Of a stretch of 64,000 nt of DNA, positions 7,848 to 16,399 are shown in pieces. The first letter of the stretch is position 1. Each line of letters opens with the position of its first letter. The DNA is from Amycolatopsis sp. CA-230715 (GTDB lineage Bacteria > Actinomycetota > Actinomycetes > Mycobacteriales > Pseudonocardiaceae), in contig NZ_CP059997.1 of the NCBI RefSeq assembly GCF_018736145.1, positions 4,463,501 to 4,527,500 on the forward strand, written 5' to 3'. Both the position numbers and the translations under genes were made by a program. The notes beneath the pieces are model-generated. The model was given only the letters and a program-made list of their open reading frames with translations. It had not been told where the DNA came from and did not search any database.

Positions 7848-9080
7848 ACCACTGACCACCCACTCGTGGTGCGTCGCGCGACTTTTGCGCCAGGCCAGTG
7901 CGAGCGGGATCGTGAGCACCAGGCCGGCCACCCCGAACACCCCCACCGCGCGGCTCGCGCCGAGGTGGTCCGCCAGCAGGCCGCCGACCAGCGGGCTGAG
8001 CCCGATCACCGTGGTCATTCCGGTGTTCGACAACCCCATCGCCTGCGCGCGCTGCTCGTCGGGGACGGCGAGGGTCAGCGACGCGGTCGCCTGCATGAGC
8101 GCCACGGTGCCGAGCGCGCCGGACAGGATGAACAGCAGCACGGACCAGACGAGGCCGGGCGAGAAGAAGCACATCAGCATCGGCACCGCGGCGAGCACCG
8201 ACAGCGCGCCGGTCAGCTTCGGCCGGACCGGTTCGGGCACCCAGCGCGTGAACAGGAAGACGCCGATGACGCTGCCGAGCGGATCGCTCGCGAGCAGCAG
8301 CCCGACCGCCTGCGAACCACCGCTGAACGCCGACGCGTAGGGCGCCGCCAGTCCTTCGTAGACCGGGAGCATGCCCATCACCCAGGTGAACAGCACGAGC
8401 ACGCGCAGGGTGGAGTTGCCGAAGATCAGCTTCCCGCCCTGCCCGATCGAGCTGAAGAACGGCTTGCGCTCCTCCTTGCTGACCGCGGCGGGGCGCGCGG
8501 CGAGGCCGAAGCGGATGCACAGGGCGGACAGCGTGAACGTGGCCGCGTCGATCAGGAGCGCGATGTGCGGGTCGACGGTCGCGATGAGCAGGCCGCCGCC
8601 GCCGAACCCGATCAGCTGAGCGGACTGGATGGTCATGTTGCGGATGCCCATCCCGACCACGAAGCGGTCGCCGGTGAGCACCTGCGGCAGCAGCGCGAGC
8701 TGGGCGGCCTTGAACGGCGGGTTGAGCAGTGACACGCCCGCGACCAGCAGCGACATCGCCCAGAACGGCAGCCCCGGAATGGCGACGGCCGCGATCAGCA
8801 GGGTGCGCGTGAGGTCGACGGCGACCATGACGGCGCGCCGGGGGAACCGGTCGGCGAGCCCGCTGAGGAAGATCCCGCCGAGCAGCGACGGCGCGAAGGT
8901 CAGCGCGTAGGTGAGCCCCGTCAGCGTCGCCGAGGAGGTGCTGCGGAACACCAGCACGGACAGTGCCACCCTGGCCAGCTGGTCGCCGAAGACGGACAGC
9001 AGCTCGCCGAACCACATCGCGCGGAATTCGGCCACGCCGAAGACCTCTTTGAAGGTGGTCCGTCCCTTTCCCTCGGCCAT
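7824..9080 (-). CDS. MFS transporter, EntS/multidrug exporter type
   Basis: A 418-residue, 12-helix major facilitator of the MFS_3 (EntS-like) group, probably a proton-coupled exporter of a siderophore or drug. The N-terminus FKEVFGVAEFRAMWFGELLSVFGDQLARVAL and the loop GLADRFPRRAVM match the usual helix-1 and loop 2-3 pattern of this group. I chose ATG 9080, which has GGGGG six nt upstream, over an upstream start. It is divergent from a TetR regulator whose product may control it through the intergenic dyad at 9257. Substrate unknown. Confidence 0.88.
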   Translation of the reverse strand: MAEGKGRTTFKEVFGVAEFRAMWFGELLSVFGDQLARVALSVLVFRSTSSATLTGLTYALTFAPSLLGGIFLSGLADRFPRRAVMVAVDLTRTLLIAAVAIPGLPFWAMSLLVAGVSLLNPPFKAAQLALLPQVLTGDRFVVGMGIRNMTIQSAQLIGFGGGGLLIATVDPHIALLIDAATFTLSALCIRFGLAARPAAVSKEERKPFFSSIGQGGKLIFGNSTLRVLVLFTWVMGMLPVYEGLAAPYASAFSGGSQAVGLLLASDPLGSVIGVFLFTRWVPEPVRPKLTGALSVLAAVPMLMCFFSPGLVWSVLLFILSGALGTVALMQATASLTLAVPDEQRAQAMGLSNTGMTTVIGLSPLVGGLLADHLGASRAVGVFGVAGLVLTIPLALAWRKSRATHHEWVVSGATSTGPA

Positions 9081-9433
9081 CCGCAGCCCCCAATGCGTAG
9101 TCGGGTTAGGACGCTCCGCGACTTTAGAACCACGTTGTAACGGCCCGGTCACGAAGTGTCAGCGGCCCAACCAGTTTCAGCCGAGGACGGTCGTGTGCGG
9201 TAGGGCCGTTCGGCCGGGTATCCGGTCAGGAATTCACTATCAAAGCAGAAACCTCGCGCACCATGGTGCGACTCCCCGGCTACAGAACGATGTCACCAGG
9301 AGGGGTCGTCCCCGGAAGTCCGGTTCACGATCGGGCAGCTTGGCATGATCCCCCGCGGGTCTCGGCAGGCACGGCGGCGACGGTGCCGCATGATGTCGCC
9401 GTCGCTCGCTCAAGATCACGGGAGAGGTCACGC
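9081..9433. other. Intergenic region between divergent MFS and tetR genes
   Basis: This gap holds no gene I can support. It contains the perfect 14-bp palindrome described at 9257-9270, an AT-rich patch near 9230-9250, and the GGAGAGG ribosome site of the TetR gene. It probably carries both divergent promoters, but I cannot place convincing -35/-10 pairs. Confidence 0.6.
9257..9270. promoter_or_regulatory. 14-bp palindrome, candidate TetR operator
   Basis: CGCACCATGGTGCG is a perfect palindrome in the gap between the divergent MFS and TetR genes, 164 nt upstream of the TetR start. TetR repressors commonly bind such sites to control themselves and a divergent transporter. Binding is inferred from position only. 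Confidence 0.4.
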
Positions 9434-10084
9434 ATGTCAAGCCCCGTAAGGAGGGGTCCGGGCAGGCCGAGGAAGCTGCCCGCCGGGGAACAGCGCGCGC
9501 TGGTGCTCGCCGCCGCGAGGGAGGTCTTCGCCGAGGACGGGGTGCAGGGCGCGACCATCGAGCGGATCGCCAGGTCGGCCGGGGTCACGCGGCAGGGGGT
9601 GTACGAGCAGTTCGCGGACAAGGCCGCGGTGTTCGCGGCGGTGGTCGCCGAGGCGGAGCAGCTCGTGTTCGCCAAGGTCGGCGCGCCCGCGGCGGAAACC
9701 TCGGAGCTGGACCTGAAGGCGTGGGCGCGGCGCAACTACGCGTCGATGTTCGACTTCGTCGCCGAGAACCCGAGCGCGTTCGGCGTGCTCCAGGAGGCCG
9801 AGCGGATCGGCGACCCGGCGATGACCCGCCTGCGGGAGCGGCTCGCGGAGGTCTACACCGGCGAGAGCAGGCGTCGCTGGCGGATGCACGGCGTGGAGCC
9901 GGGCAGGGCGGACACCGCGCTGGTCACGATGTACTTCGCGATGACCGAAGCGCTCGTGCGCCTGTCCCGCGCCGGTGACGCGCCCGATCGCGAGGCGCTG
10001 ATCGACCTGCTCACGGAGTTCACCGTCGGCGGCGTCCTGCGGATCTACGCGCAGTACCCGGACCTCATCGCCCGGCTGCGGTGA
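9434..10084 (+). CDS. TetR/AcrR family regulator
   Basis: A 216-residue one-component repressor. The N-terminal helix-turn-helix is clear: REVFAEDGVQGATIERIA followed by AGVTRQGVYEQFADKAAVFAAVV. The C-terminal half is a ligand-binding helical domain, ligand unknown. The basic N-terminal tail RRGPGRPRK is an AT-hook-like sequence. ATG 9434 follows GGAGAGG by 6 nt. It is divergent from the MFS exporter, its likely target. Its last 20 nt overlap the 3' end of the convergent GNAT gene. Confidence 0.9.
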   Translation: MSSPVRRGPGRPRKLPAGEQRALVLAAAREVFAEDGVQGATIERIARSAGVTRQGVYEQFADKAAVFAAVVAEAEQLVFAKVGAPAAETSELDLKAWARRNYASMFDFVAENPSAFGVLQEAERIGDPAMTRLRERLAEVYTGESRRRWRMHGVEPGRADTALVTMYFAMTEALVRLSRAGDAPDREALIDLLTEFTVGGVLRIYAQYPDLIARLR

Positions 10085-10556
10085 GCCGCTTTTCGAACGC
10101 CAGCAACCCGTACCCCTCCGGGTCGAGCTCGCTGGTGTCGACCGCGGTGTAGCCGGACGAGGTGTACAGGCCCGCCGCTTCGGGCTGCTTCGGGCCGGTG
10201 GTCAGGAAGATCCGGCGGTAACCGCGCTCGGCCGCCTCGGTTTCGAGCGCCGCGAGCACGAGCTTCGCGAGCCCGCGCCGCCGGTGCGCCGAATGCGTCC
10301 ACACGCGCTTCAGTTCCGCCGTTTCTGTGCCGTAGCGCCGGAAAGCGCCACCCGCCACGCTTTCGCCGTGCTCTCGCGCGAGCAGCAGCACGCCGCCGGG
10401 CGCGGCGAACTCGTCCGGCGAGTACTTGGTCATCTCCGTGGTGTTGCCGTACCGGGTGAAGTACTCGTCGGCCAGTTCGGCGACCAGCGGCGCCGCTTCG
10501 GGATCGGTGATGGCGAAGGCCGCGATTTCGATCGCGCGCACGGAAGGGACACTCAC
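10065..10556 (-). CDS. GNAT family N-acetyltransferase
   Basis: About 163 residues of the GCN5-related acetyltransferase fold. The acetyl-CoA loop is seen as THSAHRRRGLAKLVLAALE (a variant R-x-x-G-x-A/G motif), followed by AERGYRRIFLTTGPKQPEAAGLYTSSGY typical of motif B. The acceptor is unknown. The start is uncertain: GTG 10556 gives a full domain, while GTG 10541 sits better behind GGAAGTGAG. It overlaps the convergent TetR gene by 20 nt and is divergent from the FAD-binding protein gene. Confidence 0.85.
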   Translation of the reverse strand: MSVPSVRAIEIAAFAITDPEAAPLVAELADEYFTRYGNTTEMTKYSPDEFAAPGGVLLLAREHGESVAGGAFRRYGTETAELKRVWTHSAHRRRGLAKLVLAALETEAAERGYRRIFLTTGPKQPEAAGLYTSSGYTAVDTSELDPEGYGLLAFEKRLTAAGR

Positions 10557-10644
10557 TTCCGCATGGTATCCGCGCCGCGCGACCGCGTCCGTACCGTGGG
10601 AAACGGTGCCAGGGGGCGGGAAGCCGCGCGTAGCGTCCGGTGAT

Positions 10645-12528
10645 ATGGCGCCTTTCACGCTCGCGATCGTCGGCGCGGGCCCGCGCGGCGTCGGCGTGCT
10701 GGAGCGGATCGTGGCCAACGCGCCGGAGCTGCTCGGCGACCGCGGCCTCGTGGTGCACCTGATCGACCCGTTCCCGCCGGGTCCTGGCCGGGTCTGGCGG
10801 TACGACCAGTCGCCGCTGCTGCGGATGAACTCGATGCCGGAAGACGTCACGATGTTCACCGACGAGACCGTGGTGATCGACGGCCCCGTCGAACCGGGCC
10901 CGTCGCTGGCGGAATGGGCCGAGCTCGTGCGGACGGGACGGCTCGACGCCGAAGTCCCGGCACCGCTGCGGGCCGAACTGACCGCGTTGTCCGGTACGTC
11001 GTTCCCGACCAGGCGGTTGCAGAGCCAGTACCTCGGCTGGGTCTACCGGCGGGTGCTCGAATCGCTGCCGCCAGCGGTGCGGGTGGTCGAGCACGCGTCG
11101 CGCGCGGTCGGCCTCCGCGACGGTTCGCCGCAGGAAGTGCGGCTCGCCGACGGCTCGGTGGTGGCGGCCGACGCCGTGCTCTTCACCGTCGGGCACCTCG
11201 ACGCGGAGCCGGACGAACCGGCGGCGGAGCTGGCCGGGTTCGCCGCCGAGCACGGCCTTCGGTACTACCCGGCGGCCTACACCGCGGACGTCGACTACCG
11301 CGCGATCCCGCCCGGTGAGCCGGTTCTCGTGCGCGGGTTCGGGCTCGCCTTCGTCGACCTGCTGCTCGTGCTCACCGAGGGCAGGGGCGGGGAGTTCGTG
11401 GAGGATTCGTGCGGCGGGCTCCGGTACGTCCCGAGTGGACGGGAGCCGACGCTGCACGTCGGGTCGCGGCGCGGCGTGCCGTACCACGCGAAGACGGGGT
11501 ACCGGCTGCGCGGAAAACCGTTGGTGCTGCCGCGTTTCTTCGATTCGTACACTGTGGACAAACTCGTCGCGGCCCCGCGCGAGCTCGACTTCTTCGACGA
11601 CGTTTGGCCGCATATCGCGAAAGAACTGGCCTGGGGGTACTACAGCGAGCTGTTCACCGGGCACCCCGAGCGCGTGGAGCTGGACTTCGCGGTCTTCGCC
11701 GACGCCTTCGCGGACCTGGAATGGGGCAGCGCGGGCATGCGCGGACTGGTCGAATCCGCCGTGCCGTCCGAAGTGGACAGACTGGACCTCGGCCTGCTCG
11801 ACCGGCCGCTTTCCGGGCTGAGGTTCGGCACCGGGGAGGAGTTCGGCAAGCACCTGCGCGAGTACGTCGAAGCCGATCTCGCCCGCCGCGCGAACGCCGA
11901 GTACAGCGCGGACCTCGGCGCGTTCATGGCACTGCTCTCGGTGATCGGGCAGCTGCCCGCGCTGATCGGCAGCGGCCGCATCGCCGCGCGCTCCCAGCTG
12001 TCCGATGTGGATGGTTGGTTCCACGGGTTCTTCTCGTACTTCGCGAGCGGCCCGCCGCCGCGGCGGCTCGAGGAGCTGCTCGCGCTGCACCAGGCCGGGG
12101 TGGTGTCGTTCCTCGGCGCGGACATCGCGATCGAGGCCGATCCCGCCCGCCGCGCGTTCGTCGCGACCAGCGGCAGCTTCCCCGGCGAAGTCATCGCGCC
12201 GACGGTGATCGAAGCGCGCCTGCCCGAGCCGAGCGTCCGGCGCGTGGCCGATCCGCTGCTGGGCGCGTTGCGGGACGCGGGGGAACTGGTCGAAGAATCG
12301 GTGACCGACAGTGCGACCGGCGCCCGGTTGTCCTCGGGCCGCATCCACACGCGCGTGTCGGACTCGCGCCTGCTGGACCGTGACGGCGTCGCGCACCCGC
12401 GCCGGTTCGCGGTCGGCCCGCACACCAGCGCGCGGTCCGCCGCCGCGTTCACCCGCCCCCGCACGAACGCGCTGCCGTTCCGGCAGAACGACGCGCTGGC
12501 ACGGGAGATCCTGCGCCTCACGCATTGA
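10645..12528 (+). CDS. FAD/NAD(P)-binding protein
   Basis: A 627-residue protein of the FAD/NAD(P)-binding group related to NAD_binding_9. The dinucleotide-binding motif is at the extreme N-terminus (AIVGAGPRGVGVLERI), followed by VHLIDPFPPGPGRVWRYDQS and RMNSMPEDVTMF, typical of actinobacterial relatives. These are predicted flavoproteins with no settled activity; some are misnamed adenylate cyclases. TAGCGT (10631-10636) lies 8 nt before the ATG, and there is no Shine-Dalgarno. No partner gene is adjacent, so the role remains unknown. Confidence 0.85.
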   Translation: MAPFTLAIVGAGPRGVGVLERIVANAPELLGDRGLVVHLIDPFPPGPGRVWRYDQSPLLRMNSMPEDVTMFTDETVVIDGPVEPGPSLAEWAELVRTGRLDAEVPAPLRAELTALSGTSFPTRRLQSQYLGWVYRRVLESLPPAVRVVEHASRAVGLRDGSPQEVRLADGSVVAADAVLFTVGHLDAEPDEPAAELAGFAAEHGLRYYPAAYTADVDYRAIPPGEPVLVRGFGLAFVDLLLVLTEGRGGEFVEDSCGGLRYVPSGREPTLHVGSRRGVPYHAKTGYRLRGKPLVLPRFFDSYTVDKLVAAPRELDFFDDVWPHIAKELAWGYYSELFTGHPERVELDFAVFADAFADLEWGSAGMRGLVESAVPSEVDRLDLGLLDRPLSGLRFGTGEEFGKHLREYVEADLARRANAEYSADLGAFMALLSVIGQLPALIGSGRIAARSQLSDVDGWFHGFFSYFASGPPPRRLEELLALHQAGVVSFLGADIAIEADPARRAFVATSGSFPGEVIAPTVIEARLPEPSVRRVADPLLGALRDAGELVEESVTDSATGARLSSGRIHTRVSDSRLLDRDGVAHPRRFAVGPHTSARSAAAFTRPRTNALPFRQNDALAREILRLTH

Positions 12529-12716
12529 CCCCGCGCTCGGGATCGGCATAAGATTCCCGGCATCGGCGCTTTCGTGGCGCCTCCTCTCGACTGCGGTGTC
12601 CAGCTCTGCCCGCGTCGACTCGCACAGCGGTGCGCATCCCCGGCGCTTTCGGCGTCCCAGCCCGTTCCCCTTCCCGGACGGGCACTTCAGCCATGCACAA
12701 AGAACGGAGTAAGCAC

Positions 12717-13214
12717 TTGAGCACGACCCTGATCACCGACGGAACCGAACGAACGCTCCTCGAGAACATGCTCGACTTCAACCGCGAGGCCCTGATCGAG
12801 ACCGCGCGCGGCCTCTCCGAAACCAACGCCCGCCGACGCCTCGTTCCCTCGCTGACGACGTCGATCTCGTTGCTCAAGCACGCCGCGGGCGCGGAACGCA
12901 TTTGGTTCCAACGATTCTGGGCCGGTCTCGAAGAGTCCGAATGCGACGGATACTCGAAGCGCGACGAGGGCACCTTCGCCGTCGCGGAAGACGAGTCCCT
13001 CGACGACGTGATCGCCGAGTTCGAACGCGCGAGCCAGCGGTCCCGCGAAATCGCCGCCCGCTTCGACCTCGACGACACGAAGGACAACCCCCGCGAAGGA
13101 AAGGTCAGCATGCGGTGGACCCTGCTGCTCATGATCCAGGAATTCGCCCGGCACGCGGGACACGGCGACATCCTGCGCGAACAAATCGAAGCCCCGCACC
13201 AGAAATCGACCTGA
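12717..13214 (+). CDS. DinB family protein (TTG start)
   Basis: A second DinB/DUF664-type four-helix protein, 165 residues, distinct from the one near 2.3 kb. Landmarks are the N-terminal TERTLLENMLDFNREAL, SLLKHAAGAERIWFQRFW and the C-terminal MIQEFARHAGHGDILREQI with the expected metal-binding His residues. I prefer TTG 12717 because CGGAG sits 8 nt upstream; ATG 12693 would add eight residues without a ribosome site. Thiol-dependent transferase activity is possible for this family but unproven. Its 3' end is followed by the palindromic repeat field. Confidence 0.85.
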   Translation: MSTTLITDGTERTLLENMLDFNREALIETARGLSETNARRRLVPSLTTSISLLKHAAGAERIWFQRFWAGLEESECDGYSKRDEGTFAVAEDESLDDVIAEFERASQRSREIAARFDLDDTKDNPREGKVSMRWTLLLMIQEFARHAGHGDILREQIEAPHQKST

Positions 13215-13225
13215 ACGCGCTCAAT

Positions 13226-13248
13226 GCCCCGAAGGCCACCTTCGGGGC
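13226..13248. repeat. 23-nt palindromic repeat unit (site B)
   Basis: A perfect copy: arms GCCCCGAAGG and CCTTCGGGGC around CCA. It lies 12 nt after the DinB stop. The sequence to its right (AGACGCCGCGA and CCCTCGC) matches the right flank of the unit at 13421, so the conserved unit is longer than the palindrome. Confidence 0.8.
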
Positions 13249-13347
13249 GCCAGACGCCGCGATCGCACCCCTCGCGCGCTCGACTGCCGCGGGCCCCCAT
13301 GCCCCGAAAGATGTTCCTATAGAGGTCGGGTCCGGCCGCGGGGTGCT

Positions 13348-13487
13348 GCCGAAGGCTCATTTTGGGGCGTTGAGCGTCACGATCTCGGCCCTCGTGGCGG
13401 GCTGCCGCCCTGGTGCCTGTCCCCGAAGGTGGCCTTCGGGGCGGTAGACGCCGCGAATTCGGCCCTCGCGCCGCACTCCCGCCGCCG
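13348..13487. repeat. Composite repeat carrying palindromes (sites C and D)
   Basis: A degenerate palindrome at 13348-13367 and a perfect one at 13421-13441 are joined by TTGAGCG-CACG-TCTCGGCCCTCG and followed by TAGACGCCGC and CCCTCGC. The same order occurs at 22574-22722, which defines a composite repeat of roughly 140-150 nt. A lone half-site, GCCCCGAAAG, is at 13301-13310. The element separates the convergent DinB and HNH nuclease genes. Confidence 0.75.
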
Positions 13488-13523
13488 AGCGAGGGCGGCA
13501 AGCGTCCTCGAGCGCAAGAAAAA

Positions 13524-13551
13524 CGGGGCGGCACCGAACGGTGCCGCCCCG
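13524..13551 (-). terminator. Intrinsic terminator of the HNH nuclease gene
   Basis: A 12-bp perfect stem (13524-13535 with 13540-13551) closes a 4-nt loop, followed on the minus strand by CGTTTTTCTT. Hairpin plus U-tract is the textbook intrinsic form, 23 nt past the stop of the leftward nuclease gene. It is separate from the palindromic repeat family. Confidence 0.85.
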
Positions 13552-13573
13552 GAAGATCCGAAAGCCCCGTGCG

Positions 13574-14212
13574 TCAGCACTTCCCCAGCATGTCGGTGAG
13601 CGCGGTCTTTTCCGCGTCGTTGACGGTGAGCTTGAACTTCGACTTCACCGCGACCCACATCCGCGCGTAGGTGCACCAGTAGCCGGTTGACGGCGGCTTC
13701 CACTGGTCGGGCGACTTGTCGCCCTTTTCCTGGTTCACGTTGTCCGTGACCGCGATCAGCTGCGGGTCGTCCAGGTCGTTGGCGTAGGCCTGGCGCTGTT
13801 CGGTGGTCCACTTCGACGCGCCGGTGCGCCACGCGTCGGCGAGCGGGACGACGTGGTCGATGTCCACATCGGACGTTTTGGTCCAGGTGGCGTCGTCGTA
13901 CGGGCTGAACCACGAGCCGGACGTGGCCGCGCAGTCCGGGCCGGTCTTGACGTCCTTGCCGTCGCGCTTCAGCACGACCTCGCGGGTGTTGCAGTTGTTG
14001 CCCTGGTCGATCCAGTGCGGGAACTTCTCGCGCGAGTAGCCGTCGAGGCTGCCGTCCGGTGCGACGGTCAGCTTCGTGAGGGCCGCCTTCGCCGTGTCGG
14101 CCGAAGGGATGTTCGGCGGCTCGGCGGAGGCGATACCGACCATGCCCGTGGTCAGTACCGCCGAAACGCCCAAAACGGTGAACGAGTTGCGAACACTTCG
14201 TGACGTTGGCAT
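13574..14212 (-). CDS. Secreted HNH endonuclease-family protein (DUF1524)
   Basis: A 212-residue exported protein. Residues 1-30 form a Sec signal peptide (SVRNSFTVLGVSAVLTT, then ASAEPP with likely cleavage at ASA). The mature part carries the DUF1524/HNH core DIDHVVPLADAW, where His is catalytic, and NVNQEKGDKSPDQW as the second metal-binding segment. Four Cys in the mature chain could form disulfides. It probably degrades extracellular DNA or RNA for nutrients or competition. It has its own intrinsic terminator downstream. Confidence 0.88.
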   Translation of the reverse strand: MPTSRSVRNSFTVLGVSAVLTTGMVGIASAEPPNIPSADTAKAALTKLTVAPDGSLDGYSREKFPHWIDQGNNCNTREVVLKRDGKDVKTGPDCAATSGSWFSPYDDATWTKTSDVDIDHVVPLADAWRTGASKWTTEQRQAYANDLDDPQLIAVTDNVNQEKGDKSPDQWKPPSTGYWCTYARMWVAVKSKFKLTVNDAEKTALTDMLGKC

Positions 14213-14307
14213 TTTGCTGCCTCCGTGTTGGATGTGGGGACTTGATAACCCTTATCCACGAAGGTGGCGAATGCAACACCTCCGGGTGACAACACGCCAA
14301 CGCCGTG

Positions 14308-14988
14308 TCAACGAGCGCGGGCCAGCCGGAGGTCCTCTGTGTGCCGGTACCACGTCCATTTGCTTATCTGGCGCGGAAACGGCACGCCGTCGAGCACCGG
14401 AACGGTGGGCACGCAGCCGATCTGGAACGCGCGGCCGCGCGTGGTCGACGGTCGTTTGAACACGAGGCCCTTCGTCACGCGGGCGACGAGGCCCGTACCG
14501 CCATCCGGGTCAGGGGTTACCGCTATCTGGCGAGCGGCGCCACGCAGAGCCACTTCGTCGTCGCAGTAGGCGACTCCGCGAACGGGTCCGACCGTGGCCC
14601 TGCCGACGAGCACGCCGCCCGAATCATCCCGGATGAGCGGAACCGGATCCGGATCGCCGTGCACCGCGACCTTCAGCGCCTCGGCCGCACCGGTCGGCAG
14701 CCCCCACACCGCGGCGACGGCTGAGTCCGCGGCCGCGGGCACGAACCCGACCGCGACCCGGGAAAGCGCGTCCTTGCGGAGTAACCGCACGACTACGGAG
14801 GCGAGCGCGGCGTCCGTCCCCGCCACCACGAGCCGGTCGACATCGCCCAGGTGGGGGTCCACATCCGCCTTGCCAGGCCGCTCCGCGACGGTCCTGACCT
14901 CGAAGCCGTCCAGCTCACCCGACACCGGCGCGCCTCGCCCGCAGAGCAGCACCAGTCCCCGCACCGTCAGGTCCTCCGTTACGCTCAT
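14308..14988 (-). CDS. Degenerate diacylglycerol-kinase-like protein
   Basis: A 226-residue cytosolic protein I do not recognise by name. Its layout resembles a diacylglycerol/lipid kinase: VDRLVVAGTDAALASVVVRLL sits where such kinases have VVAGGDGT, then VGFVPAAADSAVAAVWGLP where they have the PxGTxND segment, and the C-terminal GRAFQIGCVPTVPVLDG resembles their ...PxPVQLDG strand. The catalytic GGDGT is lost (AGTDA), so a non-enzymatic role is likely. It is divergent from purA, with 83 nt between starts. From memory, a conserved hypothetical (Rv0358) lies next to purA in M. tuberculosis. Confidence 0.7.
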   Translation of the reverse strand: MSVTEDLTVRGLVLLCGRGAPVSGELDGFEVRTVAERPGKADVDPHLGDVDRLVVAGTDAALASVVVRLLRKDALSRVAVGFVPAAADSAVAAVWGLPTGAAEALKVAVHGDPDPVPLIRDDSGGVLVGRATVGPVRGVAYCDDEVALRGAARQIAVTPDPDGGTGLVARVTKGLVFKRPSTTRGRAFQIGCVPTVPVLDGVPFPRQISKWTWYRHTEDLRLARAR

Positions 14989-15071
14989 GCACCGGCATTC
15001 ACCAGCGCCACGGGGTGTCCCAGCGGATCACCCCACCGAAATCTTTGTCGCCGAACATCCTGGAGTGTCAC

Positions 15072-16358
15072 ATGCCGGCCATCGTGCTGATCGGTGCCCA
15101 ATGGGGAGACGAAGGCAAGGGCAAGGCCACCGACCTGCTCGGCGACCGGGTCCAGTGGGTCGTCCGCTATCAGGGCGGCAACAACGCCGGGCACACCGTG
15201 GTCCTCCCCGACGGCCAGGACTTCGCGCTCAAGCTCATCCCGTCCGGGATCCTGACCCCCGGCGTCGCGAACGTGATCGGCAACGGCGTGGTGGTCGACC
15301 CCGGCGCGCTGCTCGACGAGCTGACCGGCCTGGAGGAGCGCGACGTCGACACCTCGCGCCTGCTCATCTCCGCCGACGCGCACTTGATCATGCCGTACCA
15401 CGTGGCGATCGATAAGGTCACCGAGCGCTACCTCGGCGCGAAGAAGATCGGCACCACCGGCCGCGGCATCGGCCCCTGCTACCAGGACAAGATCGCGCGC
15501 GTCGGCGTGCGCGTGCAGGACCTGCTGGACGAGAAGATCTTCCGCCAGAAGGTCGAGGCGGCGCTGGACTTCAAGAACCAGGTGCTGGTCAAGGTCTACA
15601 ACCGCAAGGCGCTCGACGCGAACGAGGTCGCCGACACCGTGCTGGCGCAGGGCGAGAAGTTCGCGCACCGCATCGCCGACACCCGGCTGCAGCTCAACCA
15701 GGCGCTCGAACGCGGCGAGACGGTGCTGCTGGAGGGCTCGCAGGGCACGCTGCTCGACGTCGACCACGGCACCTACCCGTTCGTCACCTCGTCCAACCCG
15801 ACCTCGGGCGGCGCGAGCGCGGGATCGGGCATCGGACCGGGCCGGATCACCACCGTGCTCGGCATCCTGAAGGCCTACACCACGCGCGTCGGTTCCGGCC
15901 CGTTCCCGACCGAGCTGCACGACGAGTCGGGCGAGTACCTGCGCAAGACCGGCGGCGAGGTCGGCGTGAACACCGGCCGCGACCGCCGCACGGGCTGGTT
16001 CGACGCGGTGATCGCGCGCTACGCCACGCGCGTCAACGGCATCACCGACTACTTCCTGACCAAGCTGGACGTGTTGTCCGGGCTGGAGCGGGTGCCGGTG
16101 TGCGTCGGCTACGAGGTCGACGGGTTCCGCACCAACGACATGCCGATGACGCAGACCGACGTGCACCACGCGGTGCCGATCTACGAAGAGCTGCCCGGCT
16201 GGTTCGAGGACATCTCGGGCTGCCGCACCTTCGAAGAGCTGCCCGCGAACGCGCGCGCGTACGTCGAGCGGCTCGAAGAGCTCGCGGGCGCCCGTGTTTC
16301 GGCGATCGGCGTCGGCCCCGGCCGCGAGCAGACGATCGTGCGGCACGAATTCGTGTAG
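15072..16358 (+). CDS. purA: Adenylosuccinate synthetase
   Basis: A 428-residue enzyme joining IMP and aspartate with GTP to form adenylosuccinate, the first committed step to AMP. The N-terminus shows QWGDEGKGKATDLL with the P-loop-like GDEGKGK, then GGNNAGHT; GTTGRGIGPCYQDK and EGSQGTLLDVDHGTYPFVTSSN follow, all signature segments. ATG 15072 is preceded by GGAG. Length is normal. The partner enzyme purB lies 36 kb away in this window and purD 13 kb away. Confidence 0.98.
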   Translation: MPAIVLIGAQWGDEGKGKATDLLGDRVQWVVRYQGGNNAGHTVVLPDGQDFALKLIPSGILTPGVANVIGNGVVVDPGALLDELTGLEERDVDTSRLLISADAHLIMPYHVAIDKVTERYLGAKKIGTTGRGIGPCYQDKIARVGVRVQDLLDEKIFRQKVEAALDFKNQVLVKVYNRKALDANEVADTVLAQGEKFAHRIADTRLQLNQALERGETVLLEGSQGTLLDVDHGTYPFVTSSNPTSGGASAGSGIGPGRITTVLGILKAYTTRVGSGPFPTELHDESGEYLRKTGGEVGVNTGRDRRTGWFDAVIARYATRVNGITDYFLTKLDVLSGLERVPVCVGYEVDGFRTNDMPMTQTDVHHAVPIYEELPGWFEDISGCRTFEELPANARAYVERLEELAGARVSAIGVGPGREQTIVRHEFV

Positions 16359-16399
16359 TTTCCGGGAATCGGGGGCGGGCCCGGCGGGTTGTGCCCGTT

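Noticed and set aside
10045..12549. Very long minus-strand frame opposite the FAD/NAD(P)-binding gene
   Set aside because: Composition is typical of an antisense shadow (runs of Arg, Gln, Val, Gly), with no domain, and the plus strand has a clear dinucleotide-binding protein.
13377..14300. Extended frames formed by translating the palindromic repeats (PEGGLRG, MPRRW, PKATFG patterns)
   Set aside because: The recurring peptide strings are just the repeat read in different frames and are not evidence of protein.
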